Source: Amoebophrya sp. AT5.2
Taxonomy: Eukaryota; Sar; Dinophyceae; Syndiniales; Amoebophryaceae
NCBI GenBank assembly: GCA_005223375.1
Contig: RXOD01006396.1
Coordinates: 1 to 10,470, forward strand
DNA: 10,470 nucleotides
Reading direction: 5' to 3'
Shown: piece after piece, positions 1-7,244 of the stretch
Layout: the number at the start of each line of letters is the position of its first letter
Numbering within the stretch: position 1 is the stretch's first letter
Position numbers and translations under genes: made by a program
Notes under the pieces: generated by a model
Database searches by the model: none
What the model was told of the DNA's origin: nothing
What the model saw: the letters and a program-made list of their open reading frames with translations, nothing else

Positions 1-1
1 G

Positions 2-619
2 CTTGGATCTCTCCAGCTGTTGACTGATCTTGACCTCCTAGCTACGCCAGAATGGCTCATCTCCCGGTGCCCCGACACCCTTCCCCCCCGATGGCATCGG
101 GAGCGAGTGAGGTCCGGTTTTTAAAAGATGTTTTATGCATTGTTTTGACTTGTAACCTTCCTCGCGTCCACCACGGTAAAGGGTAACAAGCGGCCGAACG
201 CCGCGCACCGGGTGGTGCAGGACGACATCGGCTGGGGGCTGTGCGTACTGTTGTCGGTGGCGGAGAATTTGGAGCGCAAAGCGAGGAAGACCATTCCGAC
301 GACGTTCATGAGGGCGATGGTCGAGTGGCACCAGGAGGTCATGGGCAAGGAGTTTTTAGTGAATGGGCGGTTGGTGGGAAAGGACTGCGGGGGGATTGTG
401 TTGTTGGATGCAGACGATGACTTGGAGCTGGTCGCGGGGGTTGGTGGTGGTGGGGGTGGTGGAGGGAGCAGCGTGGAAGGTAGGAAGAAGAGGGGGGAAA
501 GTCCGGGTGCAGGTTCATCTGGCGGAGGGAACCTGGGGCAGAGAGGGAACCGGCAGAGAAAAGGATCACGTGCGCCGGGCAGGACTGAAAGATACGACAT
601 GCCGGTGGCTGGTGTGTAG
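2..619 (+). CDS. 3' part of an unrecognised gene, two exons joined 2-106 and 182-619
   Basis: The frame is open from base 2 to a GTGAGG donor at 107. It resumes in phase 0 after an AAAG acceptor at 181 and ends at TAG 617-619, giving 180 visible residues. The start lies upstream of the window. The first exon reads like globular protein (LQLLTDLDLLATPEWLISRC). The second opens with an amphipathic stretch containing QDDIGWGLCVLLSVAENLE and then VEWHQEVMGKEFL, at visible residues about 45-95. From about residue 119 it becomes a glycine run followed by a basic, Ser/Gly-rich tail, typical of a disordered C-terminus. I recognise no domain and assign no function. The exon join is inferred from splice signals and phase. 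The intact reading across the join and the contrast between ordered and low-complexity parts support a real gene. The C-terminus could differ if an earlier GT near 612-616 is the true donor. Confidence 0.55.
107..181 (+). other. Probable intron, 75 bases, phase 0
   Basis: It begins GTGAGG, a good 5' splice site, and ends AAAG before GGTAAC. A pyrimidine-rich stretch lies at about 156-173. Both flanking frames are open, and reading straight through meets stops (TAA at 122-124 in the first exon's frame, TGA at 146-148 in the second's). Removal joins them with no phase change. The acceptor is weaker than average because purines lie right before the AG. Confidence 0.5.
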
Positions 620-759
620 GTAAGAACATGCAGCGGCGGTTTTGGAAGATCCCGAACGAGGAAAATTGGGTTGTAGTTGGTGTTTCTATTTGGTACAGTG
701 ATAGCAAATGAAAAGCAATGGATCTGCTCGTGCTCTTTGTTTTCTTGGTTTTCTTGCAG
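620..759 (+). other. Probable 3'UTR intron, 140 bases
   Basis: The donor is a consensus GTAAGA directly after the TAG stop at 617-619, so the exon ends with AG before GTAAGA. The acceptor at 751-759 (TTCTTGCAG) is preceded by a T-rich tract at 736-756. Both signals are strong. If used as drawn, this intron sits wholly after the stop. A donor two codons earlier (614) would instead skip the stop and add eight residues before TAA at 784-786. Confidence 0.5.
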
Positions 760-1577
760 TCGTCGCGTACGTCGAGCAGTAAGTAAAGTTTTTCAAAGTG
801 GCAGAAAAGGTTTATCCTTCAGTAAAAACAGGATTGTTCTTCCTGTCAGTTTCTTCTGCATCGAAACCACCGTGCCTGGTGCTAGTCGAAAATCTAGATC
901 TGACTCAAGAGCGAAAGTAAAAGCTTGTATTTCAGGAATAGGATACTCGCCGTCGTCGCGTCAGTTGCGGGCCTGGCTTGCATTTCAGGAAGTAGATGCA
1001 GCTCGCGCGAGAGCTTGTGTGTTCATCTTCGCGCTCCCACGCTGTGCAATCTAAGTGTGCAAACGAATTTCTCAACGACGAATGTCCACGTCGGCTTCGG
1101 TATGTAGCAAGAAGGTATCGCGTTCGCGTTGTGGCCGCATGTGCATCCGTGAACATCTACATCAAAAGTGTGCAAGGTTGGCTAGCCCTGATTGTGCCTC
1201 AAACTCCAGGTTCCGTGGGAACAAAGCTGCGAACAAAGCTGCCTTTGTCCCTACACCGTCCGGCAAAACAAGGCACCGGCACATGCATTCCGTGCATCAT
1301 TCCTCTCGGCGTCAATTGATCGTGTCCGCGTGCGACGTACGCTCAGTTCGAGCATTTCTCTTTCACCCACCCAGGCCAAAAAGTGCTACGTAATCCCACC
1401 CCACTCGACATGCACTATGATTATCCTAACAAGCCGGTGTCACTTACACTTTCACAGAAGGAAAAGACTCGTACGTAGTTTACAGCGATAAGAAGCACCA
1501 GAGAAGCCTCGCTTAATAGCCGAAGAATCGATCAACATCAAGTTCAAGTAGGCATCGCCTTTCAGCAGACTCGGCAG
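760..1577 (+). other. Spacer without a convincing gene; 3'UTR and 5' flank
   Basis: Several overlapping frames of 60-125 codons are open on both strands. None shows a recognisable domain, and none joins neatly to a neighbouring exon. The stretch holds two similar acceptor-like motifs near 923 and 976, a perfect 12-base tandem duplication with a hairpin at 1217-1251, and pyrimidine-AG motifs near 1455 and 1565. The last of these is close enough to the start at 1578 to act as a splice or leader-addition acceptor. The frame of the next gene is closed by TAG at 1476-1478, so its first ATG is at 1578. Confidence 0.45.
1217..1251 (+). repeat. 12-base tandem duplication inside a hairpin
   Basis: GAACAAAGCTGC occurs twice without a gap at 1219-1230 and 1231-1242. 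GGGAACAAAG at 1217-1226 can pair with CTTTGTCCC at 1243-1251, leaving one bulged base. It is a small local duplication in non-coding sequence with no assigned role. Confidence 0.6.
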
Positions 1578-3080
1578 ATGTCTCGGCTTTCTCCCATCAA
1601 TAAGATCGATTTGAAGGGTCGTTGGGAGCGGCTGCCCACGACTTCGGTGCCGAACAATATCGATTTGAAGAAGCACCAGGAGCATGGCGAGGGCACGGTT
1701 TGGTTGGCGGATAAGGGGCTTTGGTACGACTACAAGTCCCAATTCTACTTTGACCCGCAGCAGTACCTTTGGTACGACCCCCGTTCCCGGCTCTGGAACC
1801 AGCCCGGCGAGGGCGACTGGTTCGAGCTGAAGCCGGATGGGCAGGTGCCGGCATTCTCCGAGCGGGACCCCGTGTGCGAGACCATTTACGTGGACGAGGA
1901 GGGCAACTTCGAAAATGCGGACGGGAACCTGGTGTACGTTAACCCCTACGGGTACTACCAGCATTTCGAGGGGTCTGCGATCGAGCAGTACCGGATGGAG
2001 TTCCGGCACGCAGCGGCGAGCCCCCGGAACGAAGCCCTGTTCGCGGAACTCTCGGGGGAGGTGCCCGAGGTCGAGAAAATCTATGTGTACGAGGACCGCG
2101 CGACGGGCGAGGTGTGCTACGTCACGGAGAACGGACTCACAGTGGAGCCCATGGGCAGCGGCAAGTACAAGCTCGCAGTGGACGGGCGAGAAATTCCGCG
2201 GCCGATCATCGTGAAAAACGAAATCCCGGAATGCATAAAAAATCCGCCGCCAGAAAAAGGCTTCTTCGACATGGACAGCGACGAGGAAGCAGCGGCCCTT
2301 GCGGGGGAAGAAGAAGCGCCGCCAAAATCGCCCGCACCAGAGACGTCGGGAGCAGGTACTGCTTTCTGAGGATTGATTTGGTCGAAGATTGAATCTTCGC
2401 ATCAATAGAATCTCTATCAATCCTATTATCAGAAGATGCTGGCTGCAATACCAAGCTAAGGCCGCAGCTACAGGACACCCGTGGTTCGAGACAAAAGAGG
2501 AGAGGCCGCTGGGAGCGTGGAATCAAAAGGGTCTTGAATTCGGACGAAAAACTAGGTTTTATTGTCAGGTTCCCCCGCATCCTCCACCGCGAAGGCGGCC
2601 AAGGAAGTGAAGCCCAAGGACCGGCGGCGGGCGCCCGAGCGGGCGTACTCCCCGGAGGCGTACCAGGCCCAAGACGAGCACGAGGAGACGCTGCACCAGA
2701 AGTACCTGGACACTTTAAAGACGCCTGTTCTCGGGAGCGTGGACCGGCCCGTGGGGCGCGCGCTCCCCGACACGCTGGAGGACATCATAAAGCACATGCA
2801 GAAGGGGGACTTGGAGAAATTCGCCGAAGACGACGAAATTTCTGAGATGTTTCGCCGCGCCAACCTGCCGGCACAGCACTTTCCCGTGCGGAGACCGCCG
2901 GCACAGAAACCGATTAAAGTGTACGATCACAACCGACCGGAAGTGGGCGACCCACGGCAAAGCCGCCCGCCCTGCATGAACTTCTACGCAGGGAAGTGCA
3001 GGAGAGGAGACTTCTGCTATTGGAGACACGATATGGACCCGAAGAGAAAAGGAAAACCGGCGCCGGAAAATAAAGTATAG
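1578..3080 (+). CDS. OCRE-like and CCCH zinc-finger protein, exons 1578-2355 and 2569-3080
   Basis: The spliced product is 429 residues. Residues about 42-73 form an aromatic repeat (GLWYDYKSQFYFDPQQYLWY, then DP and a Trp), the pattern of an OCRE domain, known from RNA-processing proteins such as RBM5/RBM10. Residues 100-210 hold further Tyr-rich beta-like sequence (IYVDEEGNF, IYVYEDRATGEVCYV). An acidic patch (DMDSDEEAAALAGEEE) lies near 231-247. The second exon is basic, then helical (LPDTLEDIIKHMQKGDLEKF). It ends with a CCCH finger, C395-x7-C403-x5-C409-x3-H413, followed by a Lys-rich tail. CCCH fingers commonly bind RNA, so a nuclear pre-mRNA role is the best inference. ATG 1578 is the first Met after the in-frame stop at 1476. 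Without splicing the first exon ends at TGA 2367-2369 and the second has no ATG near its start. The C-terminus is uncertain because a possible donor at 3075 could extend the protein into the next open frame. Confidence 0.85.
2356..2568 (+). other. Intron, 213 bases, phase 1, with 5' hairpin
   Basis: The donor is AG then GTACTG at 2356, and the acceptor is TTTTATTGTCAG ending at 2568. The split codon is G plus GT, giving Gly260, and both flanking frames stay open. The sequence between is full of stops in the gene's frame. An 8-base inverted repeat (CGAAGATT 2383-2390, AATCTTCG 2392-2399) lies near the donor, flanked by ATTGAT 2372-2377 and ATCAAT 2401-2406. A competing outer pair is AGGATTGAT 2369-2377 with ATCAATCCT 2416-2424. 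Confidence 0.85.
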
Positions 3081-3130
3081 AAAGCAACATAATATTTGTG
3101 GTCTTCTATTTTGTTTTTTTGTGTTTGCAG
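3069..3130 (+). promoter_or_regulatory. Processing signals between the two zinc-finger genes: AATAAA and strong 3' splice-type acceptor
   Basis: AATAAA at 3069-3074 overlaps the end of the upstream coding frame. GTATAG at 3075 could be a donor. A long T-rich tract at about 3102-3126 leads to TTTGCAG ending at 3130, the best acceptor-like signal in the window. It could end a 56-base intron, or mark the 5' end of the next message if this organism trans-splices leaders. Directly after it the frame reads Asn-Gly-Tyr-stop, so a cis intron ending here would only replace the last codon of the upstream gene. Confidence 0.45.
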
Positions 3131-3160
3131 AATGGGTACTAGCCTGGGTTACAGAACGCG

Positions 3161-3607
3161 ATGCGCAACATCTGCTCGCCGAAGTCAACAAAAAATCATA
3201 ACATAAAAATCAAGGTTTTCTTCGATATGCTGGATTGCCCGAAGAAGCATGGCGTCACCCTGATAAAGGCGTTCGCGCGCAAGGGCTACGTGTGCGACGT
3301 GTGCGAGAAGGAAATCGATTTGTACAGTAATGTGTACCAGTGCCGGGTCGACCGCTGCAAATTTGACTGCTGTCCACGGTGCGCGAATGGTGCTCGTGAA
3401 ATACGCTGTATCGGCGTGCGGGACATGAGTCTCGAACAATACGAGGCGGAGAAGGAGAGAGACGAAAAAGCCCCGGGAGGTGCGCTGTTTTATCCGGAAA
3501 GTACGGGTCGGGAAAGCAGCGCCTCAGCTTCTGAATTCGATGAGATCGACCGAGAGGCGTCAAGGTTGCTGTGCCTGCCCGCAGGGGATGGCATGGGGAT
3601 AGTGTGA
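3161..3607 (+). CDS. Small DC1/C1-like zinc-finger protein
   Basis: From ATG 3161 the frame gives 148 residues. A more conservative start is ATG 3227, right before the zinc-binding region (MLDCPKKHGVTL). With the longer start, the candidate metal ligands are C26, H30, C45-x2-C48, C61-x4-C66 and C70/C71 to C74. This is the spacing style of divergent C1 (DC1-like) or related treble-clef fingers, which bind proteins or lipids. The tail is acidic and Ser-rich (EQYEAEKERDEKAPGG and SSASASEFDEIDREASRL), with no second domain. The N-terminal stretch before residue 22 is A/T-rich in its DNA and looks non-conserved, so it may be untranslated or spliced out. The first frame after the acceptor at 3130 starts at ATG 3132 but closes at 3206. 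In phase 0 this frame can also be joined to the upstream OCRE/CCCH gene (3074 to 3155), giving a 578-residue fusion. The domain call is fairly secure; the gene boundary is not. Confidence 0.65.
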   Translation: MRNICSPKSTKNHNIKIKVFFDMLDCPKKHGVTLIKAFARKGYVCDVCEKEIDLYSNVYQCRVDRCKFDCCPRCANGAREIRCIGVRDMSLEQYEAEKERDEKAPGGALFYPESTGRESSASASEFDEIDREASRLLCLPAGDGMGIV

Positions 3608-3649
3608 CCTTGAAGTGGATGTACTCTTGCGCTGCAATTGAATTTACTT

Positions 3650-3669
3650 AAGGCATATAAATATGCCTT
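3650..3669. repeat. Perfect inverted repeat with TATAAATA centre
   Basis: AAGGCATAT at 3650-3658 and ATATGCCTT at 3661-3669 are exact reverse complements separated by AA. It lies 43 bases after the DC1 gene's stop. It could be a 3'UTR hairpin, a symmetric protein-binding site, or a chance palindrome. The TATAAATA core resembles a TATA box, but no start follows at a typical distance. Confidence 0.7.
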
Positions 3670-3698
3670 GCTTCACACTGTATGTTACAACTTGGGCT

Positions 3699-3710
3699 GT
3701 ACCTAGGTAC
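3699..3710. repeat. 12-base perfect palindrome
   Basis: GTACCTAGGTAC is its own reverse complement and lies 30 bases after the inverted repeat at 3650-3669. No function can be assigned. Confidence 0.6.
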
Positions 3711-3992
3711 TTTTGTTGGAAACGCACATACACATGCACATTTGCGCCCGCCCATGGGAACATAAACAGTGGGTAATTAGAATTACACTGCTGGAAGTCA
3801 ATAATTAATTTAGCCCGCGCTCGAGGATGTGTTTTCCGATGCATGACAGCATGATTTTTTTGGTCGGACGGTCGTGCTTGCGATGAATCGCTATCGCACC
3901 CGCTTAACTTAGGAATGCCAAATTGTGCCTGCCAATGTTAGTTCGAGGTTCTTGCTTCTCCGCAGCCGATATCCAGTCGTCGATACACGAAC

Positions 3993-4013
3993 CGAGCATT
4001 GCGATTATGCTCG
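3993..4013 (+). repeat. 7-base stem, 7-base loop hairpin in copy A
   Basis: CGAGCAT 3993-3999 and ATGCTCG 4007-4013 are exact reverse complements around the loop TGCGATT. The same element is unchanged in copy B at 4297-4317. Confidence 0.7.
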
Positions 4014-4117
4014 ATCAAGACCTTTGCCTTAGGAGAGAGCGTCAGAATTCATTTTCGAACCGCAGAAAGGAGAAGAGCGTACGTGGGTCGTTCGAGCGAG
4101 CGAACCGAGCTAGCTTA

Positions 4118-4130
4118 GATCATCATGATC
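4118..4130. repeat. 13-base palindrome GATCATCATGATC in copy A
   Basis: GATCAT and ATGATC flank a single C. The identical palindrome is at 4432-4444 in copy B. A GTTCG/CGAAC mini-hairpin precedes it in both copies. Confidence 0.65.
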
Positions 4131-4235
4131 ATCACGAAATGTAAAAAATCTAAATCAGCGCGCGCGCTTACGCTTTTCTTCGAGCCTCCTTTCTTCGAGA
4201 TCTAGTTGTGTTCGGCATTCATCAACATCATTAGA

Positions 4236-4379
4236 ATGGATGTCGAGCTCGACGACGGTCCTGATGCCGTCTCCGTGCAGTCGTCGATAAACGAACCGAG
4301 CATTGCGATTATGCTCGATCAAAACCTTTTCCTTAGGAGAGAGCGTCAGGGTCAGAATGAATTCATTCTCGAACCGTAG
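4236..4379 (+). other. 47-codon open frame from the duplicated start region
   Basis: ATG 4236 repeats the first 15 codons of the acyltransferase gene with only synonymous change. It then reads across the copy A/copy B junction as SSINEPSIAIMLDQNLFLRR and further residues to TAG 4377-4379. If the mRNA starts upstream, it would be an upstream open frame. The equivalent residues upstream of copy A (from 3977) differ at His/Asn, Asp/Asn and Cys/Phe, so selection for a protein is not evident. It is probably a by-product of the duplication. Confidence 0.35.
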
Positions 4380-4653
4380 AAAGGAGAAGACAGAGCGTAC
4401 GTTGGTCGTTCGAGCGAGCGAACCGAGCTTAGATCATCATGATCATCATGAACTCTAAAAAGTAAAAGTCTAAATTAGCGACAGCGCGCGCGCTGGCGTT
4501 TTTATTCGAGCCTTCTTTCGCCGAAGGAGGCTACTACTACTTACATTCATTTCCACTTTGGTTCTGCGGATCTTCTAGTTGTGTTCGGCATTCATCAACA
4601 TCACCAGAATGGATGTCGAGCTCGACGACGGCCCTGATGCCGTCTCCGTGCAG
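4281..4653 (+). repeat. Tandem duplication, copy B, 373 bases, overlapping the acyltransferase start
   Basis: This is the direct continuation of copy A with the same order of blocks. It has an extra stretch at about 4523-4572 (CCGAAGGAGGCTACTACTAC onward) and micro-insertions such as GGTCAG near 4349. Its last 45 bases are the first 15 codons of the acyltransferase gene (4609-4653). Unit boundaries in both copies fall right after CAG. No third copy follows 4653. Confidence 0.9.
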
Positions 4654-7244
4654 CATTGGACGGAGGATTTCAGCGGCGAATCGGTTTCGCCTCCTCGCCG
4701 TTTGGGGCATGCGCTTCCACATAATTTTTGGTATCCGCGCAGCACCGAGGTGCGGTGTTCACGCCTGCATACAAATTTCGACATCGACTACCTGACATCG
4801 GGTGCGAAGATCGGGTACGTACTCTGCTGCGTGCTCGCTTTCTGTCTCGTCGCCAGAAAATCAACCAGTTCCAGAGGAGCTGCATCATCGAGCAGGAGAA
4901 GGGCTGCTTCCTCCAACAGTACTCCTTTCCCGACATCCACGCGTACCGACGCAGGGGACGCCGTAACTTGTGCCCCTCCAACTCCATCACAGAACCGTCT
5001 TCATAACAATCCCGCAAAAGCGGGAGCATGCACGAAGAAATTCATCCGTAAAGCGCGCGACGGCCACCATTACCATGATCCTGCCGACGAAAGCTCTCTC
5101 GCGCACTCGCCCGGCATAGAAATTATGGTCGAAGATGAAGAACCACAGGATGGAAGCGGAACTACGAAATCGGCGACATCATCGACATCAACATTAAAAG
5201 CAGGCCTCGATATGCACGCATCTACGTCTACCACGACGTCCATTACAAGTGCGAAAAGCAGCGTCGCGCCGTGCGCGGAAACAAGAGCGAAACGGCCTCG
5301 CGAGTACCACCTGGACTATGGGCGGATCCTCGCCGTGGCGTGCGTGGTTACGGAGCACTGCGGGAGCCGGGAGTACTCTCGGCGAAACGTCGGCTTTGTC
5401 CTCCATTGGGTTTTGCCCTTTCTCTACGTAATCTCGGGCTACTGCTTTTCCCTGTCCAAAGCGGGATGGTGCGCGTACTCTTCGCGGTTGGCGCTGCTGT
5501 TCTGCGTGGGCACAGGGCTGAACTGGCTGGCGGACGTCGCGAATGGTGTGTATGACGCGACGTGGAAAAACACCATCTACCAGTTCGCGTTCGTCGTGAT
5601 GCTCCTCGGTATGGCAGTTGTGAGCGGGCCGCTGCGGTGGCAGCTCGCGGAGTATGAAAAAGAACGAAATTATGCTACGGAGGTCGCAGCGGTTGAACAA
5701 ACTAGAACTACAGAAAGAATAAGTGCCACGATAATAGGGGCGGACGTCGGAGAAGATGACATCATAGCGCCAGCCGGTGGAGGGAGTGCGGGTGGGTTGG
5801 GCGGCGAGCGCGAGGAACAAGCCAAAACGATTGACCAAAGAAGCGGAAAGTCAGATCTTGGGGAACGAACCGCAATGAGCCACAGCGCAAGTTGTTCAAC
5901 GACGGCCTCAGCTTGCACATCGTCTGTGTCCTCAAGCAGAATGCGGAGCAGAGCGTCCTCGTGCGGGGAGCCATCACTAGCAGCTTCCACCGCGTCAGCT
6001 GGCACGAGCACTGCCGATCTGGCCTCGCTGGAACTGACAAAGAGCATTGGCGTGGTTGAGGACGTGGCCCTCGCGCAGGTAGTGCTGCATTCGAGGGACG
6101 GCCCAGTCGTACCGCTGTCGTTGGAGTCGGATGCGAGCACTCGAACAGGGAGCAAGGATTCATCCAGCATTTCGACCGCGTCTGCGTCTCTGGCTGGGCA
6201 AACGGTCGGACTGGAGCCAGCGTCTGCGTCTGCTCACCATCAACGTAAGAACGAAGACGATGGAACAGCTTCCACAAGCGCTCCACACCGCGTGCCAGTT
6301 GTACTGCCGCACCACTCCGAAACAAGAAGTCGGGGGCGGCACTGGCTTGTTTTCGTCGGGTATCTCGGATGCGGCGTTTTGTGTATGGCGACGTATCTTG
6401 CAGGAGAGCAGGGGGCCGGTGGCCAGGATGGTCTGGTGAAGATAAAGACGGGAGAGGATATCACAGAAGACGTATTCGGCCACACGGCAATCATGGGCAC
6501 GGAACTTTTCCTCTTCTGCGCACTCTGCTCACTCGCAGTGCTAAGAGACACCGCGCGCGCACCCACAAGCATGTGGACAATCGTGGGGTACTTTACTTCC
6601 AATACTTTATTCGTTGGACGAGTCGGACAGTCATACATTGCTTTTGCTTCTTCATCTGAGTTTTGCTTTCGTCATGGGTCTCTCGCGAGTTGGAAGGGGA
6701 AACCAACCTCGAACAATGAATCGACAGATTCCTTTACCTACCGCGCGCATTCCTCCCCTACAAAGAGGTCGGCTTTCTGCACCTTCTCCGCCTCTACACC
6801 TTTGGTTTGTACGTCGCGAAGGTCCCGCTCAGGTCTTCGCTTCGCATCGGGCGCTACACTACCGATCTGGTTTTTCGGCAGTACTGGCCGCTGGTGTTCG
6901 TCTTTTTGGTCTGGCTCGCGCTGCCGACCTCGTATGGGCGCTGCGACCTGTATCCCGGTATGGAGACGCTGCACCGGCTGCGGTTCTACTTGTCCGAGGG
7001 GCTGATCATCACGTGGTTCCTCGCGGGCGCGATGGTTTGCACAGATCCACTAAACCTCCTCCCGGCGCTAAACAAGTGGGCACTGCTCGCGTACACCTCC
7101 CACGAGGCACTGCGGAGGGTCACGCCAGCGCCGGCGTCGTCGCTGAGTCTGCACTGGCTCATGCCGGGAATCTTCCTGTGGCAGCGCCTGTGCGGGTCAG
7201 GAGCGCGTGCGCGGAAGAGCCCCGCTGCAACGCTCCCAGAGTGA
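4609..7244 (+). CDS. Multi-pass membrane acyltransferase, acyltransferase-3 family, exons 4609-6587 and 6728-7244
   Basis: The spliced product is 831 residues. It likely transfers an acyl group to a hydroxyl of a sugar or lipid across a membrane; the substrate is not predictable. Residues 65-83 form a first hydrophobic helix (GYVLCCVLAFCLV), followed by a Ser/Thr/Arg-rich stretch to about 230. The core starts at YGRILAVACVVTEH. R239 and H250 are spaced exactly as the R-X10-H motif known for this family. FLYVISGYCFSLSK matches the family's ...F-x-ISG-type segment. Further helices follow near YSSRLALLFCVGTGLNWL and IYQFAFVVMLLGMAVVSG. Residues about 347-573 are a polar Ser/Thr/Glu-rich insertion. 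Later helices are HWLVFVGYLGCGVLCMATYL, TELFLFCALCSLAVL, YWPLVFVFLVWLALP, GLIITWFLAGAMV and LHWLMPGIFLW. The family is usually shorter, about 350-650 residues; the excess lies in the N-terminal region and the loop. The start at ATG 4609 lies at the end of repeat copy B. Confidence 0.85.
6588..6727 (+). other. Intron, 140 bases, phase 2
   Basis: The donor is GTGG then GTACTT at 6588, and the acceptor is ATCGACAG ending at 6727. The split codon GG plus A gives Gly, so the protein runs SMWTIVG into FLYLPRAFLPYKEVGFLHLL. The hydrophobic membrane-protein character of the second part (IGRYTTDLVFRQYWPLVFVF) appears only in this frame, whereas reading through gives a Ser/Arg-rich tail. The GTACT start is shared with the intron at 2356. 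Confidence 0.8.

Larger units (their letters stand above)
3608..3976 (+). other. AT-richer spacer with palindromes, no gene seen
   Basis: No long frame with domain-like content was seen on either strand. The spacer holds a 20-base perfect inverted repeat at 3650-3669, a 12-base palindrome at 3699-3710, and a weaker hairpin at 3874-3899 (GTGC, GCGA, then TCGC, GCAC). It ends where the first copy of the tandem duplication begins. Confidence 0.5.
3977..4280 (+). repeat. Tandem duplication, copy A, 304 bases
   Basis: It begins TCGTCGATA right after CAG and ends CCTGATGCCGTCTCCGTGCAG-like sequence, where copy B starts with the same TCGTCGATA. Nearly all of it aligns to copy B, with scattered substitutions and small indels. 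It includes a duplicate of the acyltransferase start region: ATG 4236 followed by codons for MDVELDDGPDAVSVQ. It lacks a stretch of about 50 bases found late in copy B. Confidence 0.9.

Noticed and set aside
48..61. GCCA, three other bases, then TGGCTCA resembles part of the dinoflagellate spliced-leader sequence.
   Set aside because: Three central bases and the upstream part do not match, the downstream AAG is absent, and the stretch lies inside a frame that reads as protein (LATPEWLISRC). Chance similarity is likely.
677..1054. A 125-codon + strand frame after the first gene, reachable by splicing from a GT at 616.
   Set aside because: It has no domain-like content. It needs a poor donor beside a consensus one at 620, and its start is not ATG-led in a natural context.
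1452..2420. A 322-codon minus-strand frame rich in Leu, Val and Arg.
   Set aside because: It lies opposite the OCRE-like exon, which has clear domain patterns and good splice junctions. The minus frame has no recognisable domain.
3977..4280. Possibility that the repeats are a CRISPR array or a transposon with terminal inverted repeats.
   Set aside because: There are only two long direct copies with no spacers. No terminal inverted repeats or transposase frame were found.
6728..7005. Continuation of the acyltransferase frame past 6588 without splicing, giving a Ser/Arg/Cys-rich tail.
   Set aside because: The alternative frame after a phase-2 GT-AG intron gives several membrane helices expected for the family, so the unspliced tail is a frame artefact.
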